Shown: piece by piece, positions 1 through 7,386 of the stretch
Position numbering within the stretch: the stretch's first letter is position 1
Layout of the letters: each line of letters opens with the position of its first letter
Source: CALACW01 sp002431305
Lineage (GTDB): Bacteria > Bacillota > Clostridia > Oscillospirales > Acutalibacteraceae
Assembly: GCA_937890355.1 (NCBI GenBank)
Contig: CALACW010000001.1
Location: 1-24,833 of the forward strand
Reading direction: 5' to 3'
DNA: 24,833 nt
Position numbers and translations under genes: made by a program
Notes under the pieces: generated by a model
What the model was told of the DNA's origin: nothing
What the model saw: the letters and a program-made list of their open reading frames with translations, nothing else
The model's database searches: none

Positions 1-99
1 CAACTCTTTTCTTTTTATTTTCTTGGTCTCACATCATTGACAAATGCACATATTTATATAAAAAATGAAGTTAATACTGCATTATTTGCGTTTTGAGTG

Positions 100-128
100 T
101 TGAATAATTTTTTGATATATAATATAAT
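100..128 (+). promoter_or_regulatory. Sigma-A-type promoter of the GPH symporter gene
   Basis: TTGAAT at 100-105 and TATAAT at 123-128 are separated by 17 bp. A start near 135 would give a leader of about 35 nt that carries the ribosome binding site GGAGG just before the ATG at 170. Bases 1-99 hold no gene that I can support; they are AT-rich, with a weaker TTGACA at 37-42 that lacks a good -10 partner. Confidence 0.6.
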
Positions 129-169
129 TTCAGTTATAACAGCGTTTCGGCGCGGTACGGAGGAATTGT

Positions 170-1591
170 ATGGCTTCAGAAAAAAAAGAAAAAAAAGGCG
201 GGTCTATCGCAAGATACTGCGGATTCGGACTCGGTGCAATCGGTCTTGACTTAAGCTACGGAATGTTTAACCAGTTTCTTAATAAGTATCTGACTGATGT
301 TTTGAAACTTCATTCAAGCTTTCTTCTCTTTTTGTCATCGTTTGCTAGAATTTGGGACGGAATAAACGACCCCATGATGGGCTCTATTGTAGACCGTTCA
401 AACTTGAAAATGGGTAAATACAGACCTTGGATTTTGTTCGGCACATGTGCAAACGCCGTTGTTCTTATATTCCTGTTTAATAATATTTTCTCGCTTAATT
501 CTACTGCTCTGTACGTTTATATGGCGTTTATGTATATATTTTGGGGAATGAGCAACACTGTTGCGGATATCCCGTACTGGTCGATGGTTCCGTCGTTTAC
601 AAATAACCCGAAAGAGCGAAATCTTGTGGCTACGATAGCCAGAGCTTTTTCCGGTCTCGGTCAGGGTATCGTTCAGATTCTCTTCCCTCTCTTAATGACC
701 GCCGTCAGCGTAACCTACGACTCGGGGTCAAATAAAAAGGTTTATGACGCAATGAGTTTCAGATACGCTTCAGTTGTCTGCGCCGTATTTCTTATAGTTT
801 TTGCCGTTCTCTGCGTCAGCGTTACTAAAGAAACGCGCAGAATTCCCCCGTCAGGCGAAAAATTCTCGTTTAAGAATTCATTTAAAATCATTAAAAATAA
901 TGACCAGCTTCTTGTATTTATGCTTTTTGCAATGCTTTCAAATGCAGGATGGTACCTTACCTCGGCAACCAGCGCATATTACTTTGATGTTGTAATCGGC
1001 GACACTACAAAACAGTCAACATTCGGTACGTTCGGTGCAGTCGGTTCCATTGCGGGACTTCTCGTTATTCCTGTTCTGACAAAATATACGTCAAAAAAAC
1101 GCACGTATCAGATTTCTCTTCTCATGGGTATTGTTGGATATTTATTTATGTGCATTTTCGGCGAAATGAAACTCATGATTCCGATGAATATAGCGTACGT
1201 CGTAGCATCTGTCGGTATTGCCTCAATGTTTGTTGCGCAGACCGTTTTCCTTTCGGATATCGTCGACTACGGCGAGGTTAAAATGGGATTCAGAGCTCAG
1301 AGCGTTACATTTTCAATGAAAGGCTTTTTGCAGAAAATGGCTTATACGCTTCAGACCGTTATGCTTTATTCGTTCCTTTGGGGTACGAAATACAACGGTG
1401 ACCTTCATTCTCAGAATGCAAAAGCCGTTCACGGTTCGATATCTTTTATGATGTATATTGCACCGATTATTCTTCTTACTGCATCACTTATCATTTTTAG
1501 CACGAAGTATAAACTTCACGGCGAATATATGGATACAATAACGGAGCAGATTTCGGCTAATATTAAAAAGGAACAGGATTCCGCTCAATAA
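170..1591 (+). CDS. GPH-family (MelB-like) sugar:cation symporter
   Basis: A 473-aa integral membrane transporter of the glycoside-pentoside-hexuronide family within the major facilitator superfamily, expected to import a glycoside or sugar together with Na+ or H+. The family signature lies near residues 60-87: R-x-WDGINDPMMG, then a Asp-Arg and K-Y-RPW. The length fits the family, about twelve hydrophobic segments are visible, and both termini are charged and likely cytoplasmic. The ATG has a GGAGGAATT ribosome binding site. The gene stands alone, with its own promoter and a terminator, and converges on a GH29-like gene, so the pair may form a small carbohydrate-use locus. The substrate cannot be told from the sequence; a fucosylated glycan is only a guess from the neighbour. 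Confidence 0.88.
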   Translation: MASEKKEKKGGSIARYCGFGLGAIGLDLSYGMFNQFLNKYLTDVLKLHSSFLLFLSSFARIWDGINDPMMGSIVDRSNLKMGKYRPWILFGTCANAVVLIFLFNNIFSLNSTALYVYMAFMYIFWGMSNTVADIPYWSMVPSFTNNPKERNLVATIARAFSGLGQGIVQILFPLLMTAVSVTYDSGSNKKVYDAMSFRYASVVCAVFLIVFAVLCVSVTKETRRIPPSGEKFSFKNSFKIIKNNDQLLVFMLFAMLSNAGWYLTSATSAYYFDVVIGDTTKQSTFGTFGAVGSIAGLLVIPVLTKYTSKKRTYQISLLMGIVGYLFMCIFGEMKLMIPMNIAYVVASVGIASMFVAQTVFLSDIVDYGEVKMGFRAQSVTFSMKGFLQKMAYTLQTVMLYSFLWGTKYNGDLHSQNAKAVHGSISFMMYIAPIILLTASLIIFSTKYKLHGEYMDTITEQISANIKKEQDSAQ

Positions 1592-1603
1592 AAAATAAAA
1601 TTT

Positions 1604-1634
1604 AGGGAAGCCGAAAAAAGGCTTCCCTCTTTTA
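1604..1634. terminator. Bidirectional terminator between convergent genes
   Basis: AGGGAAGCC at 1604-1612 and GGCTTCCCT at 1620-1628 form a perfect 9-bp stem with a 7-nt loop. A T-rich run follows on the plus strand and an A-rich run (1590-1600) serves the minus strand. It ends the symporter gene and overlaps the 3' end of the GH29-like gene, whose stop codon is at 1632-1634. Confidence 0.85.
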
Positions 1635-3023
1635 ATTTATTATAACGGACGATATTTCTATAAACCCTCTGTATTTTTCGAACACAATTTTAATAGAATC
1701 GGTTTCCGTGGGTTTGTTTGCAATAATGCATTTATTACCTATGACTGTTCCTTTTCCGAAAAGAGTCCATTTGCCTGAATTTAAAACGAATACTTTGAAT
1801 TTTTCAACATGCTGTCCGTTTGTAATGTGCTCCCTTATTACAACCTTATCAAACATGTCCTTGCCGTTTAGTTTTATAATAAGCTCGGGCTTTTTATCGT
1901 TTGCTCCGGCTCTCCAAAAACGTTCCGTATCTTCCGAGATAATATTATCTGCAGAATATAATTCGCTGACGCACGAAGAAGCCGAAACAGAGGATTCTTT
2001 TAATAAGTTATATCCGAACATAACCTTCAAATCGTGTCCGAACGAAGTTAGTATCTGTGAATCCGTATCAAAAATATGACCGCGTTTATCGGGAGAAATA
2101 TTTAATAGAAACGCGCTGTTGCTTCCGACTGTCGAAAGATAGAGACGATGAAGTTTATCCTTTGTTTTTACAGAATAATTGTCGTCCTTGAGATAAAACG
2201 CATGGTCCCGCATATTGACATTAACTTCACACGGGTACCATACGAATTCGCTGTCACGTTTAACGGCTTTTCTGCTTCCCAAATCAAGAATCATTTCATT
2301 TGATTTTGTTTTCTTTGACGGAGTGTTGAGAGTGCCGTCCTCATTACGTCTGAAATATGACGGAATAACGCTCCACTCCTCTTTTCTTGTAAATCCTCTG
2401 TCGTTGCCTACCCAACGAACATCGGGTCCGCAGTAAGAAATGACAGCATCGGGCTGTAATTTACGAATGAGAGCGAAAACTCCTTTATAATCAAATTCAA
2501 ACGTCATGTTTTCACCGCATGCGTCGTCAATTCGAATTTCAAAAATTTCGCCGTAATTTGTAAGCAGTTCTTCAATCTGTTTTTTAAATATGCCGTTATA
2601 TTCGTTTCCCTGTTTAAATGCCGGCTCATGTCTGTCCCAAACGGTTATGTTGATTCCGAATTTCAGTCCGTATTTTCGGCATGACTGTGCGAGCATTCCG
2701 ACGACGTCACCCACGCCGTTCATCCATGAAGAATTTTTAACCGAATAATCCGTGCTTTCGGTCTGCCAGATACAAAAACCGTCGTATGACTTTGCTGTTA
2801 TGAGAAGTCCGCTCATGCCGGCCTTTGATGCCAGTTTTGCCCACTCGTCCGTATCTATATTCTCAGGTGCAAAAGTATCAGGAACTGCATATCCGTCGCC
2901 TACCTGCTTGCCTGTAAAAGTGCCCATTGAAAAGCTGACCATACCGTAGTAGTCGTTCTGTGCCCAATCGAGCTGTCGTTTTGACGGTTTTATATCAATT
3001 GTATTTACATATCCTTTAGACAA
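1632..3023 (-). CDS. GH29-like (alpha-L-fucosidase family) protein with altered active site
   Basis: A protein of about 463 aa with the GH29 TIM-barrel fold in order: KPSKRQLDW near the N-terminus, TFTG, GDG, a DGF-containing strand, the TDYSVKNS motif, WDRHEP, the LLTNYGEIFE strand that carries the nucleophile, and GPDVRWVGN. A C-terminal beta-rich part (about residues 350-463) resembles the F5/8-type sugar-binding domain of GH29 proteins. There is no signal peptide, so it is probably cytoplasmic. The nucleophile Asp is kept (RIDDA, near residue 166), but positions that normally read His, His-His and Trp are Ser (about 30), Ser-Tyr (about 79-80) and Arg (about 164). Activity on fucose is therefore doubtful. 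The reading frame opens at a GTG (3032), but AAGGGG sits directly on it; the TTG at 3021-3023 is 8 nt downstream of AAGGGG and is the better start. Confidence 0.8.
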   Translation of the reverse strand: MSKGYVNTIDIKPSKRQLDWAQNDYYGMVSFSMGTFTGKQVGDGYAVPDTFAPENIDTDEWAKLASKAGMSGLLITAKSYDGFCIWQTESTDYSVKNSSWMNGVGDVVGMLAQSCRKYGLKFGINITVWDRHEPAFKQGNEYNGIFKKQIEELLTNYGEIFEIRIDDACGENMTFEFDYKGVFALIRKLQPDAVISYCGPDVRWVGNDRGFTRKEEWSVIPSYFRRNEDGTLNTPSKKTKSNEMILDLGSRKAVKRDSEFVWYPCEVNVNMRDHAFYLKDDNYSVKTKDKLHRLYLSTVGSNSAFLLNISPDKRGHIFDTDSQILTSFGHDLKVMFGYNLLKESSVSASSCVSELYSADNIISEDTERFWRAGANDKKPELIIKLNGKDMFDKVVIREHITNGQHVEKFKVFVLNSGKWTLFGKGTVIGNKCIIANKPTETDSIKIVFEKYRGFIEISSVIIN

Positions 3024-3044
3024 ACAAAACACCCCTTAATTTTA

Positions 3045-3076
3045 ACAGGACTGCCGACCGATATCGACAGTCCTGT
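3045..3076 (-). terminator. Hairpin after the glp operon, also the possible 5' hairpin of the GH29-like mRNA
   Basis: ACAGGACTG and CAGTCCTGT (3045-3053 and 3068-3076) form a perfect 9-bp stem with a 14-nt loop. Read on the minus strand it is followed by TTAAAATT, a weak U-tract. It lies 3 nt after the DUF1667 stop codon, so it probably ends the glp operon. A promoter just upstream of it (3079-3108) would place the same stem at the 5' end of the GH29-like message. Confidence 0.6.
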
Positions 3077-3078
3077 TT

Positions 3079-3108
3079 ATTATACACCGGAATCGTTATT
3101 AGTTGCAA
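3079..3108 (-). promoter_or_regulatory. Likely promoter of the GH29-like gene
   Basis: On the minus strand, TTGCAA (3103-3108) and TATAAT (3079-3084) are separated by 18 bp. The -10 box overlaps the DUF1667 stop codon. It would start transcription near 3072 and give the GH29-like gene its own control despite the 5' neighbour on the same strand. Confidence 0.5.
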
Positions 3109-3442
3109 CTATATTTGCACCGGTTCCTAAAACATTTTCAATAAATACGTCTCCGATTTTAACGGGTGCTTCAATTTCAAGAGAATTGATTTCTCTCATT
3201 ACATCGAAAATCATCCCCTTCGGAATCGGCCGACTTGTTTTACAAGGTACGACGGGATGCTTTCCGCCGATTAACTTTACGGTTGAGTGAATGCTTCTTA
3301 CGGGGCTTGTGATTTCCGTTTTTGCATACTGTTCACCGCGTTTACATGTGTTTCCCTTTATCGATATTACCGTGGAGCCTTCGTATTCGACTGTTATAAG
3401 ACAGCCTAAAGGACATGATATACAGTTCATTTCTTTTTTCAT
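3080..3442 (-). CDS. DUF1667 cysteine-rich protein of the glp module
   Basis: A 120-aa DUF1667 family protein. Four N-terminal cysteines are seen, as C-x2-C-P-x-G-C within the first 15 residues and a fourth in a GNTCKRG motif, which could bind an Fe-S cluster or zinc. A conserved C-terminal part contains the APVKIGDV stretch. The family is typically encoded with the two flavoproteins found just upstream here, and it probably acts as a redox subunit or partner of that dehydrogenase; its exact role is not established. The frame opens with a TTG at 3451, but GGAGG is spaced properly only for the ATG at 3440-3442, 5 nt after the upstream stop codon. It is the last gene of the operon. Confidence 0.85.
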   Translation of the reverse strand: MKKEMNCISCPLGCLITVEYEGSTVISIKGNTCKRGEQYAKTEITSPVRSIHSTVKLIGGKHPVVPCKTSRPIPKGMIFDVMREINSLEIEAPVKIGDVFIENVLGTGANIVATNNDSGV

Positions 3443-3447
3443 AAATA

Positions 3448-4707
3448 TCAATCCTCCACTCTAACCGTAATCGAACTGTCTGCGTCGAGTTTTTTAATCA
3501 CGTCGGCTGGGATAACTACGTTTTCCATCTCACCGGGAGCAAGTTTGATTTTCTTCTTTGAGGAAATAACCTCGCCGTCAGCTTTAACGACAACTTTTTT
3601 ATTTTTAAATACAGCTCCGACTCTGAAATAAAGCTTTACATCATCATCTTCGCCGAGTCTGATTTTCTGAGGAACAATATATCTTACGCCGTTTTCGGGA
3701 ACGGTATCGATGTATTTCATATCATCAGTGTTAACGGGATTCTTAATATACTCAGCCGCACCCTCGCCCGCAGTCTGTGCTTCAAGCGTTACGTAGTCAA
3801 CAAGGTCATGAACATGCAGAACGTTTCCGCATGCAAATATACCGTCATGGTCGGTCTGTCTCATTTCGTCGACAACTGCGCCGTTTGTTATTCTGTCAAG
3901 AGAAATCATACTAGCCTTGGTGAGTTCGTTTTCGGGAATAAGCCCAACAGAGAGGAGAAGCGTATCACACTCGATATATTCCTCCGTTCCGGGAATCGGC
4001 TGAAGCTTATCGTCAACTTTAGCAATCGTAACACCCTCGAGTCTTTCTCTTCCGTGCGTTTTAATAACTGTTGTGCTAAGTTTAAGCGGAATATTAAAGT
4101 CATTGAGACACTGAACGATATTTCTCGTAAGACCGCCCGAGAAGGGCATTAATTCGCATACAAGTTTTACTTCTGCGCCCTCTAATGTCATACGTCTCGC
4201 CATTATAAGACCGATATCGCCCGAGCCGAGAATTACGACTTTTTTACCCGGCATATAACCGTCTATATTTACATATTTCTGAGCAGTTCCGGCAGTAAGA
4301 ACGCCTGCGGCTCTTGTTCCGGCAATTGTAAGTGCTCCTCGGGGTCTTTCACGGCATCCCATAGCAAGAATAACGGCTTTAGCCTGAATTTTCATAAGTC
4401 CGTCCTGCGCACTGACGGCAGTAACAACTTTATCATCAGAAATTCCGAGAACCATGGTATTGATTTTAACGTCAATATCCGATGCATAAACCTGCTGAAT
4501 GAATCTGTCTGCATACTCGGGACCGGAAAGTTCCTCGCCGAAATAGTGAAGACCGAAGCCCGTGTGTATACACTGCTCGAGAATACCGCCGAGCGTTTCG
4601 GCACGTTCAAGGATAACAATACTTTCTACACCGCATTCTTTTGCCTTTAAAGCGGCTGCCATTCCGGCGGGACCTCCGCCGACAACTACAAGATCATAAT
4701 TTATCAT
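3448..4707 (-). CDS. FAD/NAD(P)-binding oxidoreductase, GlpB/HcnB-like subunit
   Basis: A flavoprotein of about 419 aa in the pyridine nucleotide-disulfide oxidoreductase superfamily. The N-terminal dinucleotide-binding motif GGGPAG is near residue 10, a GCRERPRG strand near 117, and a second Rossmann motif GSGDIG near 161. There is no C-x4-C redox-active disulfide. A C-terminal beta-rich extension (about residues 345-419) follows the FAD domain. With the GlpA-like and DUF1667 proteins it forms the three-gene cassette common in clostridia, thought to oxidise glycerol-3-phosphate anaerobically with this subunit handling electron transfer to NAD(P) or another carrier (inference). GTG codons lie at 4716 and 4710, but AGGTGG best fits the ATG at 4705-4707. 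The stop of the upstream gene overlaps this ribosome binding site, so translation is probably coupled. Confidence 0.82.
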   Translation of the reverse strand: MINYDLVVVGGGPAGMAAALKAKECGVESIVILERAETLGGILEQCIHTGFGLHYFGEELSGPEYADRFIQQVYASDIDVKINTMVLGISDDKVVTAVSAQDGLMKIQAKAVILAMGCRERPRGALTIAGTRAAGVLTAGTAQKYVNIDGYMPGKKVVILGSGDIGLIMARRMTLEGAEVKLVCELMPFSGGLTRNIVQCLNDFNIPLKLSTTVIKTHGRERLEGVTIAKVDDKLQPIPGTEEYIECDTLLLSVGLIPENELTKASMISLDRITNGAVVDEMRQTDHDGIFACGNVLHVHDLVDYVTLEAQTAGEGAAEYIKNPVNTDDMKYIDTVPENGVRYIVPQKIRLGEDDDVKLYFRVGAVFKNKKVVVKADGEVISSKKKIKLAPGEMENVVIPADVIKKLDADSSITVRVED

Positions 4708-4717
4708 CACAGCCACC

Positions 4718-6151
4718 TCACTTTGTTTTGTCGAATAGAATTCTGGATGTTTTTCCGAATTTGGTTATCTCATTAACATCACATCCGAGTTCTCTAGCAA
4801 GTATTTCAACAACCTTCGGACCGCAGAATCCGCCCTGACATCTGCCCATTCCGGCTCTCGTACGTCTCTTGACTCCATCTACATCCATAGCTCCGACGGG
4901 GCCTTTAATAGCGTCGATTATTTCGCCCTCTGTTATCGTTTCGCAGCGACAGATTATATTGCCGTATTTGGGGTTTTTCTTAATTATTTCTGCTCGCTGT
5001 TCGTCGGTCATATGTCTGAAACGAACGGGAGGCTTGCGTTTTAATTCATAATGTTCTTTAAGCGCAACACCTGGGAAAAGATTAACTATTATATCCTCGA
5101 CATACTTTGCTGTTGCGGGAGCAGCCGAAAGTCCGGGCGATTCTATTCCGGCAACGTTAATAAGTCTCGGATTTGACTTTGACTGTCCGATTACGAAATC
5201 CGTAGAAGCGTCATGCGCTCTGAGTCCGGCAAATGACGTTATTGCATATCTTGTCGAAACGCTGGGTATGCTCTTTGTCGCAAGTGTACGAACTTCTTTA
5301 AGTCCGTCAAGCGACGTGGAGGTGTCATCCTCGTCGGGAATATCTGCGGCAGTGGGGCCTATAATAAGATTACCGTCAACCGTCGGAGCAACAAGAATAC
5401 CCTTGCCCATATCGGACGGACACTGAAAAATTGTTTTTGAAACAAGATTTCCGACCGATTTATCCAGGAGATAATACTCTCCTTTTCTTGCGATAATATT
5501 TATTGTATAATCTCCGGCACGCTGAGCTACATGTCCGGAATGAACGCCTGTAGCGTTGATAATATATTTTGCTTTGAATTTACCTACCGTAGTATTCATG
5601 ATAACACATTCGTCGGTAGTTTCTGTTCCTGCAACACGGCAGTTCCTGAAAAGCTCTACTCCGTTTTCGCATGCAACCTCTGTGGCTGCAATAGTAAGTT
5701 CATAAGGACATACTATACCGGCGGTTTTTGCAAGAAGTGCACCTACTGCCTCGTCGCTGATGTTCGGCTCCATTATCTGAAGTTCGGTTTTATCTATTAT
5801 TTCCATGCCGGGAACTTTGTTTGCAATACCTCTGTAGTAAAGCTCCCAAACAGTCTTCATTTCTTTCTCGGAAAATGCAACGACAAGAGAACCGTTATTT
5901 TTATATGGAACACTTAAATCCTTACATGTCTGAGGCATAAGAGCACATCCGTCAACATTGAGTTTAGCTTTAAGCGAACCCGGAACTGCGTCAAATCCGG
6001 CATGTACGATACCGCTGTTGGCTTTCGAGGCGCCCATTGCGACATCGTTAGCCTTTTCAAAAAGAGCTATTTTTAAATTATACTTTGACAGCTCTCTTGC
6101 GATCATAGCGCCGCTTACGCCCGCGCCGATGATTGCCACATCATAAATCAT
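4718..6151 (-). CDS. glpA: Glycerol-3-phosphate dehydrogenase-like FAD protein with BFD-type [2Fe-2S] domain
   Basis: A 477-aa DAO-family flavoenzyme. The FAD-binding motif GAGVSG is at residues 9-14 and the conserved GIVHAGFD stretch near 47-54. A C-terminal BFD-like [2Fe-2S] domain carries Cys401, Cys403, Cys438 and Cys443 (C-x-C then C-x4-C). This layout matches GlpA-type anaerobic glycerol-3-phosphate dehydrogenases, which convert glycerol-3-phosphate to dihydroxyacetone phosphate. The ATG has AGGAGG at 7-nt spacing. It is the first gene of a three-gene operon with a strong promoter (6233-6261) and a leader containing an inverted repeat. Related enzymes of the DAO family include 2-hydroxyglutarate oxidase (LhgO); the Fe-S domain and neighbours favour the glp reading. 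Confidence 0.85.
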   Translation of the reverse strand: MIYDVAIIGAGVSGAMIARELSKYNLKIALFEKANDVAMGASKANSGIVHAGFDAVPGSLKAKLNVDGCALMPQTCKDLSVPYKNNGSLVVAFSEKEMKTVWELYYRGIANKVPGMEIIDKTELQIMEPNISDEAVGALLAKTAGIVCPYELTIAATEVACENGVELFRNCRVAGTETTDECVIMNTTVGKFKAKYIINATGVHSGHVAQRAGDYTINIIARKGEYYLLDKSVGNLVSKTIFQCPSDMGKGILVAPTVDGNLIIGPTAADIPDEDDTSTSLDGLKEVRTLATKSIPSVSTRYAITSFAGLRAHDASTDFVIGQSKSNPRLINVAGIESPGLSAAPATAKYVEDIIVNLFPGVALKEHYELKRKPPVRFRHMTDEQRAEIIKKNPKYGNIICRCETITEGEIIDAIKGPVGAMDVDGVKRRTRAGMGRCQGGFCGPKVVEILARELGCDVNEITKFGKTSRILFDKTK

Positions 6152-6173
6152 CGAAATTCCTCCTGTAAAATTA

Positions 6174-6213
6174 CCGAGTTATAAATATTTATAAATAAGA
6201 CAGAAAACTCGGC
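6174..6213 (-). promoter_or_regulatory. Leader inverted repeat and 16-bp palindrome upstream of glpA
   Basis: In the leader, CCGAGTT (minus strand, 6207-6213) can pair with AACTCGG (6174-6180), followed by TAATTTT. Inside and next to it is the perfect 16-bp palindrome TTATAAATATTTATAA at 6179-6194. The stem with its trailing T run could be a weak attenuator of the kind controlled by GlpP in other Firmicutes, or the palindrome could be a repressor site. No regulator gene is in the window. Confidence 0.4.
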
Positions 6214-6232
6214 GCATATCTTTACCGTTTAA

Positions 6233-6261
6233 ATTATAACAAAGGTTTTTGTATAAGTCAA
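6233..6261 (-). promoter_or_regulatory. Sigma-A promoter of the glp operon
   Basis: On the minus strand, TTGACT (6256-6261) and TATAAT (6233-6238) are separated by exactly 17 bp. Transcription would begin near 6226, leaving a leader of about 75 nt before the glpA-like ATG. Confidence 0.75.
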
Positions 6262-6334
6262 CAAAAAAGATTGTTTACTTTTTCACAATCAATATGCACA
6301 TTGACAATAAATTAACGAATCAATATAAAGGGAC

Positions 6335-6372
6335 AGAAAAAAACAGAGCGAACCGTATAAGATTCACTCTGT
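6335..6372 (-). terminator. Rho-independent terminator of rpsB-tsf
   Basis: ACAGAGTGAATC and GGTTCGCTCTGT (6361-6372 and 6343-6354) form a 12-bp stem with two G-U pairs and a 6-nt loop. Seven T residues follow on the minus strand. It lies 20 nt after the tsf stop codon. Confidence 0.88.
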
Positions 6373-6392
6373 CAATATATGAGAATATTAAG

Positions 6393-7319
6393 TTATTTAA
6401 CCATATTCTCGATTTCAGCAGCAAAATTTTCCTGCTTCTTCTCGATGCCTTCGCCTCTTTCGTAACGAACGAAACCGGTAAGTTTAATTTCAGAACCTAA
6501 AGTCTTGGCAACATTCTCAACATATTTGCCTACACTGCCCTCAAAGATATCGGAACGAACGAACTCCTGGTCAACAAGGCAGTTTTCTTTGTAGTACTTG
6601 CCGATTTTGCCCTCAACGATTTTGTGAAGAACAGCTTCGGGCTTGGATGCCATCTTGGGATCCTCTTTCATCTGAGCTACAAGTATAGCTTTTTCTTTAT
6701 CAAGTACGTCTGCGGGAACGCTTGCCTCGTCAAGATATGAAGGATTCATAGCGGCAATCTGCATAGCAACGTTTTTGCCCATTGCGTCAAACTCGGGCTT
6801 TGATGCTGTTGTGTCATCAACGTCAAACGAAACCATAACGCCTACGGTACCGCCTGCATGAATGTATGTTGCAACATGACCCTCAACGCGTGCGAATCTT
6901 CTTACCTTCATGTTCTCACGAAGAGCAAGGAATACTTCCTGAACAGCCTCTTCAACAGTTCCGTTTCCGTCGGCAACTTTTGTTTTAAGAAGAGCGTCAA
7001 CGTCAGCGGGAGCAGCGACGCAGGCAGTCTTAGCTACCTTATTAGCAAGAGCTACAAACGGCTCACCCTTTGCAACGAAGTCGGTTTCACAGTTAAGCTC
7101 AACAAGAGCGCCTGCCTTATCGTCACTGTAAGCGGCAACTACGCCCTCTGCGGCAACTCTGCCGGACTTCTTAGCCTGAGAAGCAAGACCTTTCTCTCTG
7201 AGAATGTCTACTGCCTTATCCATATCTCCGTCTGATTCGACGAGAGCTTTTTTACAATCCATCATTCCTACGCCGGTCTTCTCACGAAGAGCCTGAACGT
7301 CTTTAGCTGTAAATGCCAT
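6393..7319 (-). CDS. tsf: Translation elongation factor Ts
   Basis: A 308-aa EF-Ts, the nucleotide exchange factor that reloads EF-Tu with GTP. The N-terminal UBA-like domain is at residues 1-45 (FTAKDVQALREKTGVGMMDC onward), followed by the conserved TDFVA motif that contacts EF-Tu and the dimerisation/core repeats. Length is as expected for the family. The reading frame extends 9 codons upstream, but AGGAGG lies 9 nt before the ATG at 7317-7319, and family members begin at MAFTAKDV. It follows rpsB by 67 nt containing a hairpin, the classic rpsB-tsf pairing. Confidence 0.97.
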   Translation of the reverse strand: MAFTAKDVQALREKTGVGMMDCKKALVESDGDMDKAVDILREKGLASQAKKSGRVAAEGVVAAYSDDKAGALVELNCETDFVAKGEPFVALANKVAKTACVAAPADVDALLKTKVADGNGTVEEAVQEVFLALRENMKVRRFARVEGHVATYIHAGGTVGVMVSFDVDDTTASKPEFDAMGKNVAMQIAAMNPSYLDEASVPADVLDKEKAILVAQMKEDPKMASKPEAVLHKIVEGKIGKYYKENCLVDQEFVRSDIFEGSVGKYVENVAKTLGSEIKLTGFVRYERGEGIEKKQENFAAEIENMVK

Positions 7320-7350
7320 AATTTTATTCCTCCTGTTATCATTCAAAATC

Positions 7351-7374
7351 AGCCCGCACTGAAAGGCACGGGCT
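7351..7374 (-). terminator. Intercistronic hairpin between rpsB and tsf
   Basis: AGCCCG and CGGGCT form a 6-bp GC-rich stem, extendable to 9 pairs with two G-U pairs, followed by GATTTTG on the minus strand. It could act as a partial terminator or an mRNA-processing and stability element between the two genes. There is no full U-tract, so complete termination is unlikely. Confidence 0.5.
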
Positions 7375-7386
7375 AATTATCATTTA

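Noticed and set aside
7317..7346. Upstream extension of tsf (nine extra codons)
   Set aside because: The AGGAGG site lies inside it and points to the ATG at 7317-7319, where family members start.
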